Assembly (NCBI GenBank): GCA_016795025.1
Contig: JAEUIR010000002.1
Coordinates: 1 to 64,000, forward strand
DNA length: 64,000 nt
Source of the DNA: Phycisphaerales bacterium
GTDB lineage: Bacteria > Planctomycetota > Phycisphaerae > UBA1845 > Fen-1342
Direction: 5' to 3'
The first letter of the stretch is position 1; every line of letters begins with the position of its first letter. The notes under the pieces are model-generated. The model was not told the origin of the DNA. It did not search any database and saw only the letters and a list, made by a program, of their open reading frames with translations. This document shows positions 15,737-24,798 of the stretch, in pieces. A program made the translations under genes and the position numbers.

Positions 15737-16845
15737 GGTCCCGCGCTCGCGGTCACGACCCTCGCGGCTAGGGAAGCTTCATGCGCGCCGTCGCGGGAGT
15801 TTTGCGTCGCGCTATCCACCAACGTATCGGCAATGCCGGCCGAATCCTCGACACCGCGCAGTTCCTCCGCCAGCGCGCGGTTCCACGCGCTAAACAACCC
15901 CGCGCGATGAATCCGCTGCGATTCATGCGATGCCCAACGCTCGGCCAGCCGCTCGATTTCGCGCGCATCGGCCTTGATTTCCGCATCCGTCGCTTCGGCT
16001 GCGCTGACGTTCATCAGAAAATGCAGCCGTTCGCTGCGGGTCGTGAAAGGCCGCGCCGACGCAGCCAGTCTGGCCAACTCCATCCGCCACCACGCTGCGC
16101 CGCGCAGCCAGCGGCGCAGCGGCTGCGGATCGGGATCGACAAAGTAGTATTCCGGTTCCTGATGCGCGCCGATGCGAAACAAGATGTTGCGCCAAAAAAG
16201 CTGGCCATGCTCCGCGTCCACCGCTCGCAAGTGTGCGACGTCGATCGCGAGCTGGTCGATCATCTCGCGGCGCTGCGCGGGCGAAAGCGCCTCTGGCGCT
16301 CGCCGCGCATCATTGGCATACGCCGTCAGATTTCTCGCACCCGGCACTTCCTCAGTAATCAGAAAGCACGCCGAAACGAAATGAAACGCCCGAACGGCCC
16401 CAAACGCCACCGGCCGAACAGCCGGCGCGCCCATCGCGCGCAGCCGCGTGAGCGTCGCGGCTTCCGCCTGGGTGCGGTGCGCGCCAAAAAACGTGCCGCG
16501 CAACGCCCCGCGCACCCGCTGCCGCCATTTTGGATATCGATAGCGCTTGACGAAGAATCCCGGGCCTCGTCCGCCGGCCGAAATATGCACTGTGTCGGTC
16601 GTGCGGCTCCACGCAACGACGCGTCCACCAAGATATCCGAGCACGCGATCGGCGCGGTCCAAACCCGCCGCGCGCAGCGCGGCGCGATAAGCCGGGTCGA
16701 TCCAAATGCTTCCATGACCAAGCATTCCGTATAGTTTACGAACGGCGCGGGCAGAGAGGAAGTGATGTGTCGATCGCGAGCCGCGGCGAGTCAAGAGCGG
16801 CGAAAACAGCGCCGCGACCATGAGGCAGCGGTCGCCGGGAAGCAC
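15733..16845 (-). CDS. Second lipopolysaccharide kinase-like protein (Kdo/WaaP family)
   Basis: Related to the kinase at 14852: GFFVKRYRYPKWRQR has the Lys of the N-lobe, and the N-terminal SIWIDPAYRAALRAAG parallels the SWIDPEWRDLLAGAG of its neighbour. The catalytic loop is altered: HGQLFWRNILFR stands where HRDLY-x2-HIF is expected, and YYFVDPDP takes the place of the metal-binding Asp segment. The enzyme may therefore act differently or be a pseudokinase. Starts are possible at GTG 16845, ATG 16821 and ATG 16725; the last gives the best match to its relative. It lies 24 bases after waaF and overlaps the next gene by ATGA. Confidence 0.75.
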   Translation of the reverse strand: MLPGDRCLMVAALFSPLLTRRGSRSTHHFLSARAVRKLYGMLGHGSIWIDPAYRAALRAAGLDRADRVLGYLGGRVVAWSRTTDTVHISAGGRGPGFFVKRYRYPKWRQRVRGALRGTFFGAHRTQAEAATLTRLRAMGAPAVRPVAFGAVRAFHFVSACFLITEEVPGARNLTAYANDARRAPEALSPAQRREMIDQLAIDVAHLRAVDAEHGQLFWRNILFRIGAHQEPEYYFVDPDPQPLRRWLRGAAWWRMELARLAASARPFTTRSERLHFLMNVSAAEATDAEIKADAREIERLAERWASHESQRIHRAGLFSAWNRALAEELRGVEDSAGIADTLVDSATQNSRDGAHEASLAARVVTASAGP

Positions 16846-16869
16846 AGTCAGGCGTTTGGTTTGGCGGCT

Positions 16870-17937
16870 CTAACTCTGCTGAATTAGCTTGCCGGCCGCC
16901 GCAACGACCTCCGCCGAAGTGATTCCGCGCATGCAGCGATGATCGAGCGGGCAGACGCGCAGCATGCATGGGCCGCAATCCACGCGCGCCTGCAATTTGC
17001 TCTCCCCCTCATAACCCGTGTCAGTCCATTCCTGAAATGTCGGCCCAAAAATCGTCACGACCGGAATGCCGAACGCGTTGCCATAGTGACGCGGCCCGGT
17101 GTCATTGCACACCATGAGCGCCGCATCGCGCACCAGCGGTTTCAAAGACCCCAGCGTTGTGCCGGGACTCTCGCAGCAGATCACGCGCTGCCGCGCCGCT
17201 TCCGAGATCTTGCGCATCAGGGCGGCTTCGCCCGCCGCGCCGACAATCACTCCGATCAGTTCATGCCGCAAAAGCAATTCATCGCATACTTCCGCAAACC
17301 GCTCCGGCAGCCAGCACTTGGCCGCGCCAAACGCCGCACCGGGATTGATAATCGCGTACCGCTTATTTTGAATCCCGTAGTGCTCCTTGAGTCGTTGCCC
17401 CGCCGCGTCCTGCTCGGCGCTGATTCCCAGTTGCAACCGTGTGTTCGTCACCGGGCAACCGATGTACTCGGCCAGCTTGATGTAATAGTCAAGCATCGGC
17501 GACGGCACAAACTCACCGTCTCGTTTCAGTGGTCGCAGTCGGTCAGTCAACATCCAGCCGCGCCATTCGCGGGCATAGCCGATGATGCGCGGCACGCCGG
17601 CCAACCAAGTGGTCAGGGCGGATCGAAAGGAATTGGTCAACAACAGCGCGACATCGAAACGCTCACGGCGGACGGCGCGCGAAAATTCAATTCGCGCAAT
17701 CGCGCCGCGCCATCCTTTCTTGGCGGGCCACTCGATTGATTGATCATGCCAACCGCATCCGGCGACGATTTCGCCGACATAAGGACGATGTAAATAACAA
17801 ATATGCGCTTCAGCCAGACTCTTGCGCAGCGCCGCCAGCACGGGAGTGGCCAATACAACGTCGCCTACCCAATTCGGCAGCACGACCAACAGCCGGCGAG
17901 GCGGTGAGTGCGTCTTCAACAGAGACATCGGGCGCAT
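16870..17937 (-). CDS. waaF: Lipopolysaccharide heptosyltransferase II-like (glycosyltransferase family 9)
   Basis: A GT9 protein of 355 residues. LLVVLPNWVGDVVLATPVL is the N-terminal signature (PNWVGD), and the donor-binding parts are AIINPGAAFGAAKCWLPERF and VCNDTGPRHYGNAFGIPVVTIFGPT, both standard for WaaF/WaaC. The conserved cysteine cluster near the end (CGPCMLRVCPLDHRCM) also fits heptosyltransferase II. I chose the ATG at 17937; ATG 17928 or GTG 17988 are possible, and none has a good ribosome binding site. It is the first gene of the core cluster, so heptose-containing lipopolysaccharide is expected. Confidence 0.85.
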   Translation of the reverse strand: MRPMSLLKTHSPPRRLLVVLPNWVGDVVLATPVLAALRKSLAEAHICYLHRPYVGEIVAGCGWHDQSIEWPAKKGWRGAIARIEFSRAVRRERFDVALLLTNSFRSALTTWLAGVPRIIGYAREWRGWMLTDRLRPLKRDGEFVPSPMLDYYIKLAEYIGCPVTNTRLQLGISAEQDAAGQRLKEHYGIQNKRYAIINPGAAFGAAKCWLPERFAEVCDELLLRHELIGVIVGAAGEAALMRKISEAARQRVICCESPGTTLGSLKPLVRDAALMVCNDTGPRHYGNAFGIPVVTIFGPTFQEWTDTGYEGESKLQARVDCGPCMLRVCPLDHRCMRGITSAEVVAAAGKLIQQS

Positions 17938-18146
17938 ACGCCGCAGTTTACGGCGTAACTCTGGTTGCGCGCTGACCCGGGCGTTCACAAACCGGCCCGC
18001 GCGAAAAAATCAGGTTCTTCTGAGGCGCGCGGCGCAGATTTGTCGTCAGTGGGGGTGAAAGCTGACCAGTTACGTGCGGTCGGACGACCGGCCGCCGCGT
18101 GATCATCGAGCCATCAGTGTTCAACACCCGTTTTGGAGAACCAGTC

Positions 18147-20222
18147 ATGCAGCGATTTCGACGATTTTTGACCGCGACGACGATTCTGATGAGCGCAGCC
18201 GCCGCGATGAGTGCGCCGCTCGGTACCACCTTTTCGTATCAAGGCCGCCTCGTCCTGAATGGCGTAGCCGTGGACGGCACGGCCGATATCCGCTTCCAGA
18301 TCTATAGCGTATCGGTTGGCGGTGCGCCATTGGTTGCGGCAAGCGACCATCTTGCGCAATCGATTAACGAGGGGCTGTTCACGGTTCCGAACGTTCAATT
18401 CGGCGATGCGGAATTCGACGGTGATGAGCTATGGCTCGAAATCTCCGTTCGCCAGCCGGCGGGCGGGGGCGCGTGGGTGCCGCTGTCGCCGCGCCAGCGC
18501 CTGACGCCGACGCCCTATGCGCTGTTCGCCACCAAGCCCTGGCGCACCATCGCCGGCGGCGAAATCTATTACGACCAAAACAACGTCGGAGTCGGCGTGA
18601 ATAACCCCAGTTATCCGCTCGACGTGCGCGGCACCGGCAATCGCGTGCTGTATGTCGAAAACGCCGGCGTGATCGGCACGTCCGCGGCCTACGGTATTTG
18701 GGCCGAATCCGATGCCGAGTCGGCGCGCGGTGTCTACGGGGCGGCCACGAATTCGACGGGCTCTTCATACGGCGTATACGGCCGAAATAGCAGCAACGCC
18801 GGTCGCGGTGTATTCGGTCAGGCGGTCGCAAATAACGGGACGACGTATGGCGTGTACGGCTCGAACGCCGCGCCGTTTGGCGCGGGCGTGTTCGGCGCAG
18901 CCTCGTCGGCGGACAACGCCGCCACCGCAGATGGCGTGCATGGGCAGACCAGCACGGTGTTCGGCTCCGGCGTGTTCGGCGAGGCAACGCATTCAACCGG
19001 CGTTACCTATGGCGTGCGCGGCAGCAACAGCAGCCCGAACGGCTGGGCCGGCTACTTCAGCGGCCGCAGCTACTTCTCGAATGACGTCGGCATCAACATT
19101 TCGACGCTCGATGGCCCGCTGGCGCGGTTGCACGTCGTGCAAACCGGCGCGCAGTTGCAGTCGACGGCTGTGAACCAGGAAGACGTCGTGGTGGAAGACA
19201 GCGACGCATGGCTTGGTCTGTTCAGCACCGATGCCGGCAGCGCTGGTTCGGCGCTGACTTTGGCCCAGGTGGACGGGACGTTCGGCGGGTTGCTGAATAA
19301 ATGGAGTTTCGTCCGTGAAACGACGAGCGGCGGGAACGGCCTGCGGCTCACGTTCGGTGCCAGCGCGAACGCATTCTCGAATTCGACCCACGTTTACTTT
19401 GACGACAGCGGCCGCGTCGGTATCGGCACCAATTCGCCGGCGCAGGAACTGGACGTCGCGGGCGAAGCGCATTTCGAGACGAATAATGCGGCCAGCTCGG
19501 CCAATACGGTCGAAATCGAAACGAATGGCAACGCCAGCAGTCAGGCGCTGCGTGCAACGCATACCGGTCTCGGCGATTGCGCCGTCTTTTCAATCAGCAA
19601 CGCCGGCAACGCCGGAGAAGTTGTCGAGGCAACCAGCAATGGCACGGGCAACGTCGTGCAGGCCACCAACACCGGCACCGGCCGCGCGGGTTACTTCCAG
19701 ATCAACAACGCCGCCAGCAACGCGACGGCGCTGTACTGCACGACCAATGGAACCGGCCTCGCCCTGAACGTCGTCGGCACGGCCCGCGTGCAGGTGCTCG
19801 AAATCACCGGCGCGGACGTAGCCGAGCGTTTCCCTTCCACTGAAGAAACCAAGCCAGGCATGGTGATGGAAATCGACCCGAACAACGCCGGCAAACTGCG
19901 CGTGGCACGCGGCGCGTATAACCGCCGCGTGGCCGGCGTCGTCAGCGGCGCGGGCGACATCCCGATGGGTGCGGTGCTCGGCAACCTGACCGACGGCGAC
20001 AACGGACCGGCGATCGCGCTGTCCGGTCGCGTGTGGGTGATGTGCGATGCAACTGAACGCGCGGTCGGCATCGGCGATCTGCTGACGACCGCCGAAGAAC
20101 CGGGGCATGCGATGGTCGCGCGCGATCACGACCGCGCGAACGGCGCCATCATCGGCAAGGCGATGACTTCGCTGGCTGCCGGCGAAAAAGGTCTGGTCCT
20201 CGTTCTGGTGAATCTCCAGTAA
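18147..20222 (+). CDS. Secreted fibre-like protein with C-terminal region resembling a self-cleaving chaperone domain
   Basis: The ATG at 18147 has GGAG nine bases upstream and starts a signal peptide (MQRFRRFLTATTILMSAA). The first 130 residues (TTFSYQGRLVLNGVAVDGTA, PRQRLTPTPYALFA) form a domain common at the start of planctomycete and Bacteroidetes surface proteins. The middle is repetitive, with many YGVYG, GVFG and VGIGTNSP units, like phage tail-fibre stalks. The end (GADVAERFPSTEETKPGMVM, then RRVAGVVSGAGD) resembles the endosialidase-type chaperone or Peptidase_G2 region, which can cleave itself after trimer folding. It is probably an exported trimeric fibre. It is co-directional with the protease genes at 20261 and 21659. 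Confidence 0.8.
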   Translation: MQRFRRFLTATTILMSAAAAMSAPLGTTFSYQGRLVLNGVAVDGTADIRFQIYSVSVGGAPLVAASDHLAQSINEGLFTVPNVQFGDAEFDGDELWLEISVRQPAGGGAWVPLSPRQRLTPTPYALFATKPWRTIAGGEIYYDQNNVGVGVNNPSYPLDVRGTGNRVLYVENAGVIGTSAAYGIWAESDAESARGVYGAATNSTGSSYGVYGRNSSNAGRGVFGQAVANNGTTYGVYGSNAAPFGAGVFGAASSADNAATADGVHGQTSTVFGSGVFGEATHSTGVTYGVRGSNSSPNGWAGYFSGRSYFSNDVGINISTLDGPLARLHVVQTGAQLQSTAVNQEDVVVEDSDAWLGLFSTDAGSAGSALTLAQVDGTFGGLLNKWSFVRETTSGGNGLRLTFGASANAFSNSTHVYFDDSGRVGIGTNSPAQELDVAGEAHFETNNAASSANTVEIETNGNASSQALRATHTGLGDCAVFSISNAGNAGEVVEATSNGTGNVVQATNTGTGRAGYFQINNAASNATALYCTTNGTGLALNVVGTARVQVLEITGADVAERFPSTEETKPGMVMEIDPNNAGKLRVARGAYNRRVAGVVSGAGDIPMGAVLGNLTDGDNGPAIALSGRVWVMCDATERAVGIGDLLTTAEEPGHAMVARDHDRANGAIIGKAMTSLAAGEKGLVLVLVNLQ

Positions 20223-20260
20223 GCGGCGGCTCCGGGCAAACCTACGAAAGGAGAATCACC

Positions 20261-21565
20261 ATGTTCCAACGGATTTCTCGAATGACCTTCGCGGCGGCCG
20301 TTTCAGCCATCAGCGCCGCCGCTTCCGCGGATACGTTTCAGGTTGAAATCGACTATATGGGCGCCGACGGCGACGGCCACGATCATCGCCCCCCGCAGAT
20401 TGTGATCGACGCTGTGGTGCAGATGTTCGCCTGCCAGGGTCATACGCTCGTGATCGATCTTGACGATGAGATTCCGCATTATGCCACGCTCATCGGCGAT
20501 CCGACGAACGACTGTTCCAACTTCTGGAACTACACCGGCGCGGCGAACACGTATCGGTCGATCCGCAATACGTACCGCGACCGCGGCGAAGGCTGGCACT
20601 ACTGCCTCTTCGCGCACGCCTACAGCACGGACGACGACAATTTGAACAACGGCAGCGGCTGCCAGACGAGCGGAAGCTCCGGACTCGCGAACGGCGGCGA
20701 CTGCTTCATCGTCACGCTCGGAACCTTTCCGACGAACCCCGGCACCCCCATTCAGCAGGCCGGAACGCTCGCGCACGAATTGGGCCACAACCTCGGGTTG
20801 TCGCATTGCGGTGTGATGAACTGCGGCAACACCACCGAGTATATCCAGAACATGCCGAGCATCATGGCCTATACCTATCAACTCGGCGGCGTGCGAAACC
20901 GCATCATCAGCCTGGGCTACGCACCTGAATACGCGCTCTTTAAGGAGCTTGACTACTCACATGGCCGGCTGTGCGCGCTGAACGAAAACAGCCTCAGCGA
21001 GCTGAACGGCACGCGGATGAGGCGCGTGGATTTCAATTGCGATAATGACACCGATGACGTGGGAGTCGTGCAAGATCTGGGCTTCTCTGGAATCGGGTCT
21101 GGAAACTCCGCGCCGTGGTGCGGCAACCCGAACACAAACCTGAGCGTCATTAGCGATTATGACGAATGGGGCAATCTCAGCGATGGAGCCGGGCTGGTCG
21201 CAGACGCCGACCGCGGCAATCCCTATGCTCGCCAGATCCTCGACGATCGCCTCGCAAAAATGCAAACCTGCATTACATCACAGGAATGGGTATTGATCGA
21301 AGCCGAAATGGGCGGCCCGGCCGGTGGTATCGATCTTGAAGTGGAAGACTGCATCGGCGGCGAAAATGTATATGTGAGCTCGACCGTGAATTTTCCGAAC
21401 GCAACCTGTTTCCTGCCGATCGGCGGAATTCAAAACGCACAGTTTTCCTCGCCGAACAACAGCGTTTATTACCTTTATCCCGGGACGTTCAACGAAGCCG
21501 GTATGACGACGTTAAACAAGCCCGGCATCTGGTCGTGCAACACCGGGCTGGCCCAGATTCGGTAG
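20261..21565 (+). CDS. Secreted zinc metalloprotease (metzincin)
   Basis: The ATG follows AAAGGAGAATCACC, the leader also used at 23265. The signal peptide ends near ASA-D (residue 23-24). The active site is H172-ELGH-NLGL-S-H182, the full HExxHxxGxxH zinc motif of metzincins, and the Met-turn is SIMAY with Met202. Many cysteines (at least ten) suggest disulfides in the secreted form. The region after residue 250 is of unknown fold, with an FNCDNDTDD stretch that may bind calcium. It is probably an extracellular endopeptidase, and forms a secreted-protease pair with the serine protease 94 bases downstream. Confidence 0.88.
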   Translation: MFQRISRMTFAAAVSAISAAASADTFQVEIDYMGADGDGHDHRPPQIVIDAVVQMFACQGHTLVIDLDDEIPHYATLIGDPTNDCSNFWNYTGAANTYRSIRNTYRDRGEGWHYCLFAHAYSTDDDNLNNGSGCQTSGSSGLANGGDCFIVTLGTFPTNPGTPIQQAGTLAHELGHNLGLSHCGVMNCGNTTEYIQNMPSIMAYTYQLGGVRNRIISLGYAPEYALFKELDYSHGRLCALNENSLSELNGTRMRRVDFNCDNDTDDVGVVQDLGFSGIGSGNSAPWCGNPNTNLSVISDYDEWGNLSDGAGLVADADRGNPYARQILDDRLAKMQTCITSQEWVLIEAEMGGPAGGIDLEVEDCIGGENVYVSSTVNFPNATCFLPIGGIQNAQFSSPNNSVYYLYPGTFNEAGMTTLNKPGIWSCNTGLAQIR

Positions 21566-21581
21566 CCAGCCATGACATTCG

Positions 21582-21613
21582 AGGCGCGGCCGTGAGTCGC
21601 TCACGCCGCGCCT
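21582..21613 (+). terminator. Long GC hairpin between the two protease genes
   Basis: GGCGCGGC-C-GTGAG pairs with CTCAC-GCCGCGCC with one bulge and a TCG loop. No T run follows, so it may be an mRNA-processing or attenuating structure instead of a full terminator. Confidence 0.45.
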
Positions 21614-21658
21614 TCGATGCCAACGGCATTACTTCTGTTGAAAGCTGAGCGTGACACA

Positions 21659-23167
21659 ATGATGCGCAAACAACTTCAGATCGCCGTCGCGTTGCTGACC
21701 ATCGCCGGAGGCATCGCCAACGGCGATGAGCTCGGCACGATGAACGCCGCCGGCGTCGCGATCGACGGCGCGGCCGGCACGCCGCCGCGCGGCATCGGCT
21801 ATCCGACTACTCGGATCAGTCCTGATGCAATCGTGGATATTGTCGATCTCGGAGCGGCCCAGCGCCGCGTTCCTGTTTCTCCTGCCGGCGAACCACGAGA
21901 CCAGCGACCAATCGCGGGCTTCGTCGAGCAAACGCCGGCAGGGCTGCTCGCCGCGCCAAACTGGTCCCCTGTCTCCACCGGCGGGCATACGTGGTCGGTC
22001 GAATACAGCGCGCCTGACGCATTTGCCCTCCGGCTGCGCCTCAGCGGTGATTTCGGCCGAGACGGACTCGAAGTCCGCGTGTACGACCCGGTCAGCGGAA
22101 ACGCCTTCGGACCATACACCGCGCCGCGCCTCGACAGCCGAGGCGACTGGTGGACGACGATTATCTTCGGTTCGACGATCGGCCTGGAGTTTCATGTGCC
22201 TGCCGACGGAGCGTTTCCGCCGCGCATGCCGGATCTGACCGGTGTCGCACGCTATGAAAGTCCGCCCGGCGGAATCGCTGGTATGGAATGCACCCACCTC
22301 GACTATTCCTGTCAGGGCGCTTGGCAGGACGACGGCCGCGCGGTTTGCATGCTCGCATTCATCGACGGCGATGGCGACGTGGTAGGCTATTGCTCCGGCG
22401 CGCTGTTGAATCGCTCACCTTCGGACCTCGCGCCGCTTGTGCTGACCGCCAATCACTGCATCACGGATCAGAACGACGCCAACGCGACCAGCTTTGTCTG
22501 GTTCTATCAGACGGATTCGTGCAACGGTACGCCGCCTGATCCCAATGATCTGCCGCGCAGCGACGGCTCGATCCTGCTCAAGGTTCGTTACAACGCCGAC
22601 ACCGATCTCGTCGGCCTCTACGAGCCGCCCGCAGGCGACTTTTGGCTCGGTTGGGACAGCGGCGGCTGGGCGCTTCAAAGCGACGCTTTCGGCATCGCGC
22701 ACCCGGCAGGCTCGTTCAAGCGCATGTCCTTTGGCGATGTCACCGTCGCGCTATGGGTTACCTATGGCTTGAACAGTGCTCATGTGTGGCGCGTCTACTG
22801 GGATTCTGGAGCGACCGAGGGCGGCTCATCGGGTTCGCCCGTGCTGGATTCCAGCCACCGCGTCCGCGGCGCGCTCAAGGGTGGCGCCGACTGCGATTAC
22901 GGCGACTACGGTCGCTTCGGCGTCGCATATGAGACGCTCGAACCTTACATCAACAACATGCCCAGTCCGGTTTTTGTCCAGTCCGGCGCGGGCGGTGACC
23001 AGACCGGAACCAGCGGTAATCCGTTTAACACCGTGTATGAAGGCACGCACTGCGTATTCGCCGGCGATGAGATTCGCATCCGAGCGGGCAATTACAACGA
23101 GCAGTTCCGTTTGTGGCGGCCCATGCGGTTGAACTCGGACGGCGGATTGGTGCGAATCGGTCAGTAG
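21659..23167 (+). CDS. Secreted trypsin-like serine protease
   Basis: I chose the ATG at 21659 because it starts a proper signal peptide (MMRKQLQIAVALLTIAGG); an ATG at 21617 would add 14 residues. The first 200 residues form a non-catalytic N-terminal region. The chymotrypsin-fold triad is His266 in LTANHC, Asp316 in NADTDLVGL and Ser391 in EGGSSGSPVLD; the TANHC and SSGSP forms are like lysyl endopeptidases. About 80 residues after the protease domain form a tail (VFVQSGAGGDQTGTSG) with a short segment like surface-array proteins. It probably acts outside the cell. It follows the metzincin gene in the same direction. Confidence 0.88.
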   Translation: MMRKQLQIAVALLTIAGGIANGDELGTMNAAGVAIDGAAGTPPRGIGYPTTRISPDAIVDIVDLGAAQRRVPVSPAGEPRDQRPIAGFVEQTPAGLLAAPNWSPVSTGGHTWSVEYSAPDAFALRLRLSGDFGRDGLEVRVYDPVSGNAFGPYTAPRLDSRGDWWTTIIFGSTIGLEFHVPADGAFPPRMPDLTGVARYESPPGGIAGMECTHLDYSCQGAWQDDGRAVCMLAFIDGDGDVVGYCSGALLNRSPSDLAPLVLTANHCITDQNDANATSFVWFYQTDSCNGTPPDPNDLPRSDGSILLKVRYNADTDLVGLYEPPAGDFWLGWDSGGWALQSDAFGIAHPAGSFKRMSFGDVTVALWVTYGLNSAHVWRVYWDSGATEGGSSGSPVLDSSHRVRGALKGGADCDYGDYGRFGVAYETLEPYINNMPSPVFVQSGAGGDQTGTSGNPFNTVYEGTHCVFAGDEIRIRAGNYNEQFRLWRPMRLNSDGGLVRIGQ

Positions 23168-23264
23168 CGTCGGCCGCAACGGCAGTTTTTTTTGAAAATG
23201 TTCCACTGATTAATGGGATTGCACCCGAGTTTTTTCGTGATACGGATACAAAGGAGAATCATCC

Positions 23265-23705
23265 ATGCGTAAATCAAACGTTTTCGCCGCGATTGCAATT
23301 GCGGCGCTGGTCTCAGCGGCGGCTTCGGCTCAGTTCGACTTGAGTTGGAACACGATCGACGGCGGTGGAGCGACGTTCAGCACCGGCAGCGGATTCGAGC
23401 TGGGCGGCACGATCGGCCAACCCGACGCTTCAGCAGGATTGACCGGCGGCGGTTTTGAGTTGATCGGCGGCTTTTGGCCGGGTGCCGCGGCGGCAAACAT
23501 CGTGGTTTTAGGTGACATGAATTGTGACGGCGTGGTCAATAACTTCGACATCGACCCGTTTGTGCTGGCGCTGACCGATCCGGCGCTCTACGCGCGAATG
23601 TACCCCGGCTGCAACATCGAAAACGGCGACGTAAACCAGGACGGCGTGTTGAATAACTTCGATATCGATCCGTTCGTGGCGTGTCTGACCAGCGGCGGCT
23701 GCTAG
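23265..23705 (+). CDS. Small secreted protein with EF-hand (dockerin-like) pair
   Basis: A 146-residue protein. AAAGGAGAATCATCC precedes the ATG, nearly the same leader as at 20261. After the signal peptide (cleavage ASA-Q) comes a short beta-rich domain (FDLSWNTIDGGGATFSTGS, GGTIGQPDASAG) common in planctomycete exported proteins. The second half is the calcium-binding pair [17 protein letters not shown] and [17 protein letters not shown]. It is so small that it may act as an adaptor carrying the docking module. It ends the run of secreted genes 18147-23705 and converges on the polyprenyl synthase gene. Confidence 0.85.
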   Translation: MRKSNVFAAIAIAALVSAAASAQFDLSWNTIDGGGATFSTGSGFELGGTIGQPDASAGLTGGGFELIGGFWPGAAAANIVVLGDMNCDGVVNNFDIDPFVLALTDPALYARMYPGCNIENGDVNQDGVLNNFDIDPFVACLTSGGC

Positions 23706-23721
23706 TCGGCGGCCGCGCGGA

Positions 23722-24714
23722 TTATTGCCGGCGGGCGAGCACGAATTCCGCCATTGTCGTGAGGCTTTCTCGCGACGCGCTCGCCGGCAACGCCTGTAGG
23801 ATTTCAACCGCGCGGCGAATGTTTGATTCGGCCGCCTCGCGTGCGTAGTCGATGCTCGCGCTCTCGCTCAGCATCGCCGCGATGCGCAGATGACGGTCCG
23901 CACGATCGCCGCGCAGCAGTTCGATCGCCGCGCTGCGCTGCTCCCGCGGCGCGGTCTGCAAGAAGTGCATAAGCGGCAGCGTGAGCTTGCCCTTGTGGAC
24001 GTCGCGCCCGAGAGATTTGCCCGCCTCATCCTCGTCACCCGTGATGTCAAGCAGATCGTCCGTGATCTGAAACGCGATCCCCAGCGACCAGCCGAACTCC
24101 CGCATTCGTTCCACCAGCGCCTCGTCGCGCACCGCGAATTCCGCTCCCAGCAGACAACACGCGGCTGTCAGCGACGCGGTCTTGCGCCCGATGATGTCGT
24201 AATACTGCCGTTCCGTCAGGTCGAGATTGTCGCGATTAGCGACTTGCATCATCTCGCCTTCGCACACTGTGTTAGACGTCGCCGCGATGATGCGCGACGC
24301 GGATTGCGATTGAAGGCTTGCGCAAAGGTGAAAGCTGTGGCTGATCAGATAGTCGCCGACAAGCACGGCCTGCTCATTGCCGCACAGACGATTCACCGTC
24401 GGCGCTTTGCGCCGCACGTCGGCCTCATCCAGAACATCGTCATGCACCAATGTCGCGATATGCACCATCTCGACAACGGCCGCGAGCACCTCGTGCTCAG
24501 AACGCAGACCCCCGCACGCATCCGCAACAAGCAGCAGCAGCGCAGGCCGCAATCGCTTTCCGTGAAACCGCGCGACATGATCGCACAGATCGCGTAAGAA
24601 CGGCTGATCGCTGGCGAGCTCCTCACGAAAAATGCGGTCGCTGCTTTCCAGCGCCGCCGCGATCGGGCGATACAAATCGCTGAGCGCCGGCGCGCGGGCC
24701 TGGATCGCGGTCAT
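23722..24714 (-). CDS. Polyprenyl diphosphate synthase (long-chain, IspB/HepT-like)
   Basis: A trans-isoprenyl diphosphate synthase of 330 residues. First Asp-rich motif DDVLD at residues 92-96, second DDLLD at 219-223, with GKRLRPALLLLVADA and GRKTASLTAACCLLGA around them. There is no bulky aromatic pair just before the first motif (ATLVHDDVLD), as in enzymes that make long chains. It probably makes the octaprenyl or similar side chain of respiratory quinones. It is cytoplasmic, and 84 bases separate it from the glycolate oxidase genes on the same strand. Confidence 0.92.
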   Translation of the reverse strand: MTAIQARAPALSDLYRPIAAALESSDRIFREELASDQPFLRDLCDHVARFHGKRLRPALLLLVADACGGLRSEHEVLAAVVEMVHIATLVHDDVLDEADVRRKAPTVNRLCGNEQAVLVGDYLISHSFHLCASLQSQSASRIIAATSNTVCEGEMMQVANRDNLDLTERQYYDIIGRKTASLTAACCLLGAEFAVRDEALVERMREFGWSLGIAFQITDDLLDITGDEDEAGKSLGRDVHKGKLTLPLMHFLQTAPREQRSAAIELLRGDRADRHLRIAAMLSESASIDYAREAAESNIRRAVEILQALPASASRESLTTMAEFVLARRQ

Positions 24715-24798
24715 TGCGTATTCTCGGAAAATCGACCCATATGCAAATGATCGCCCCGCCCGAACCCGCGCGCCTACGCGCGTCGAAACGTTTCACAA

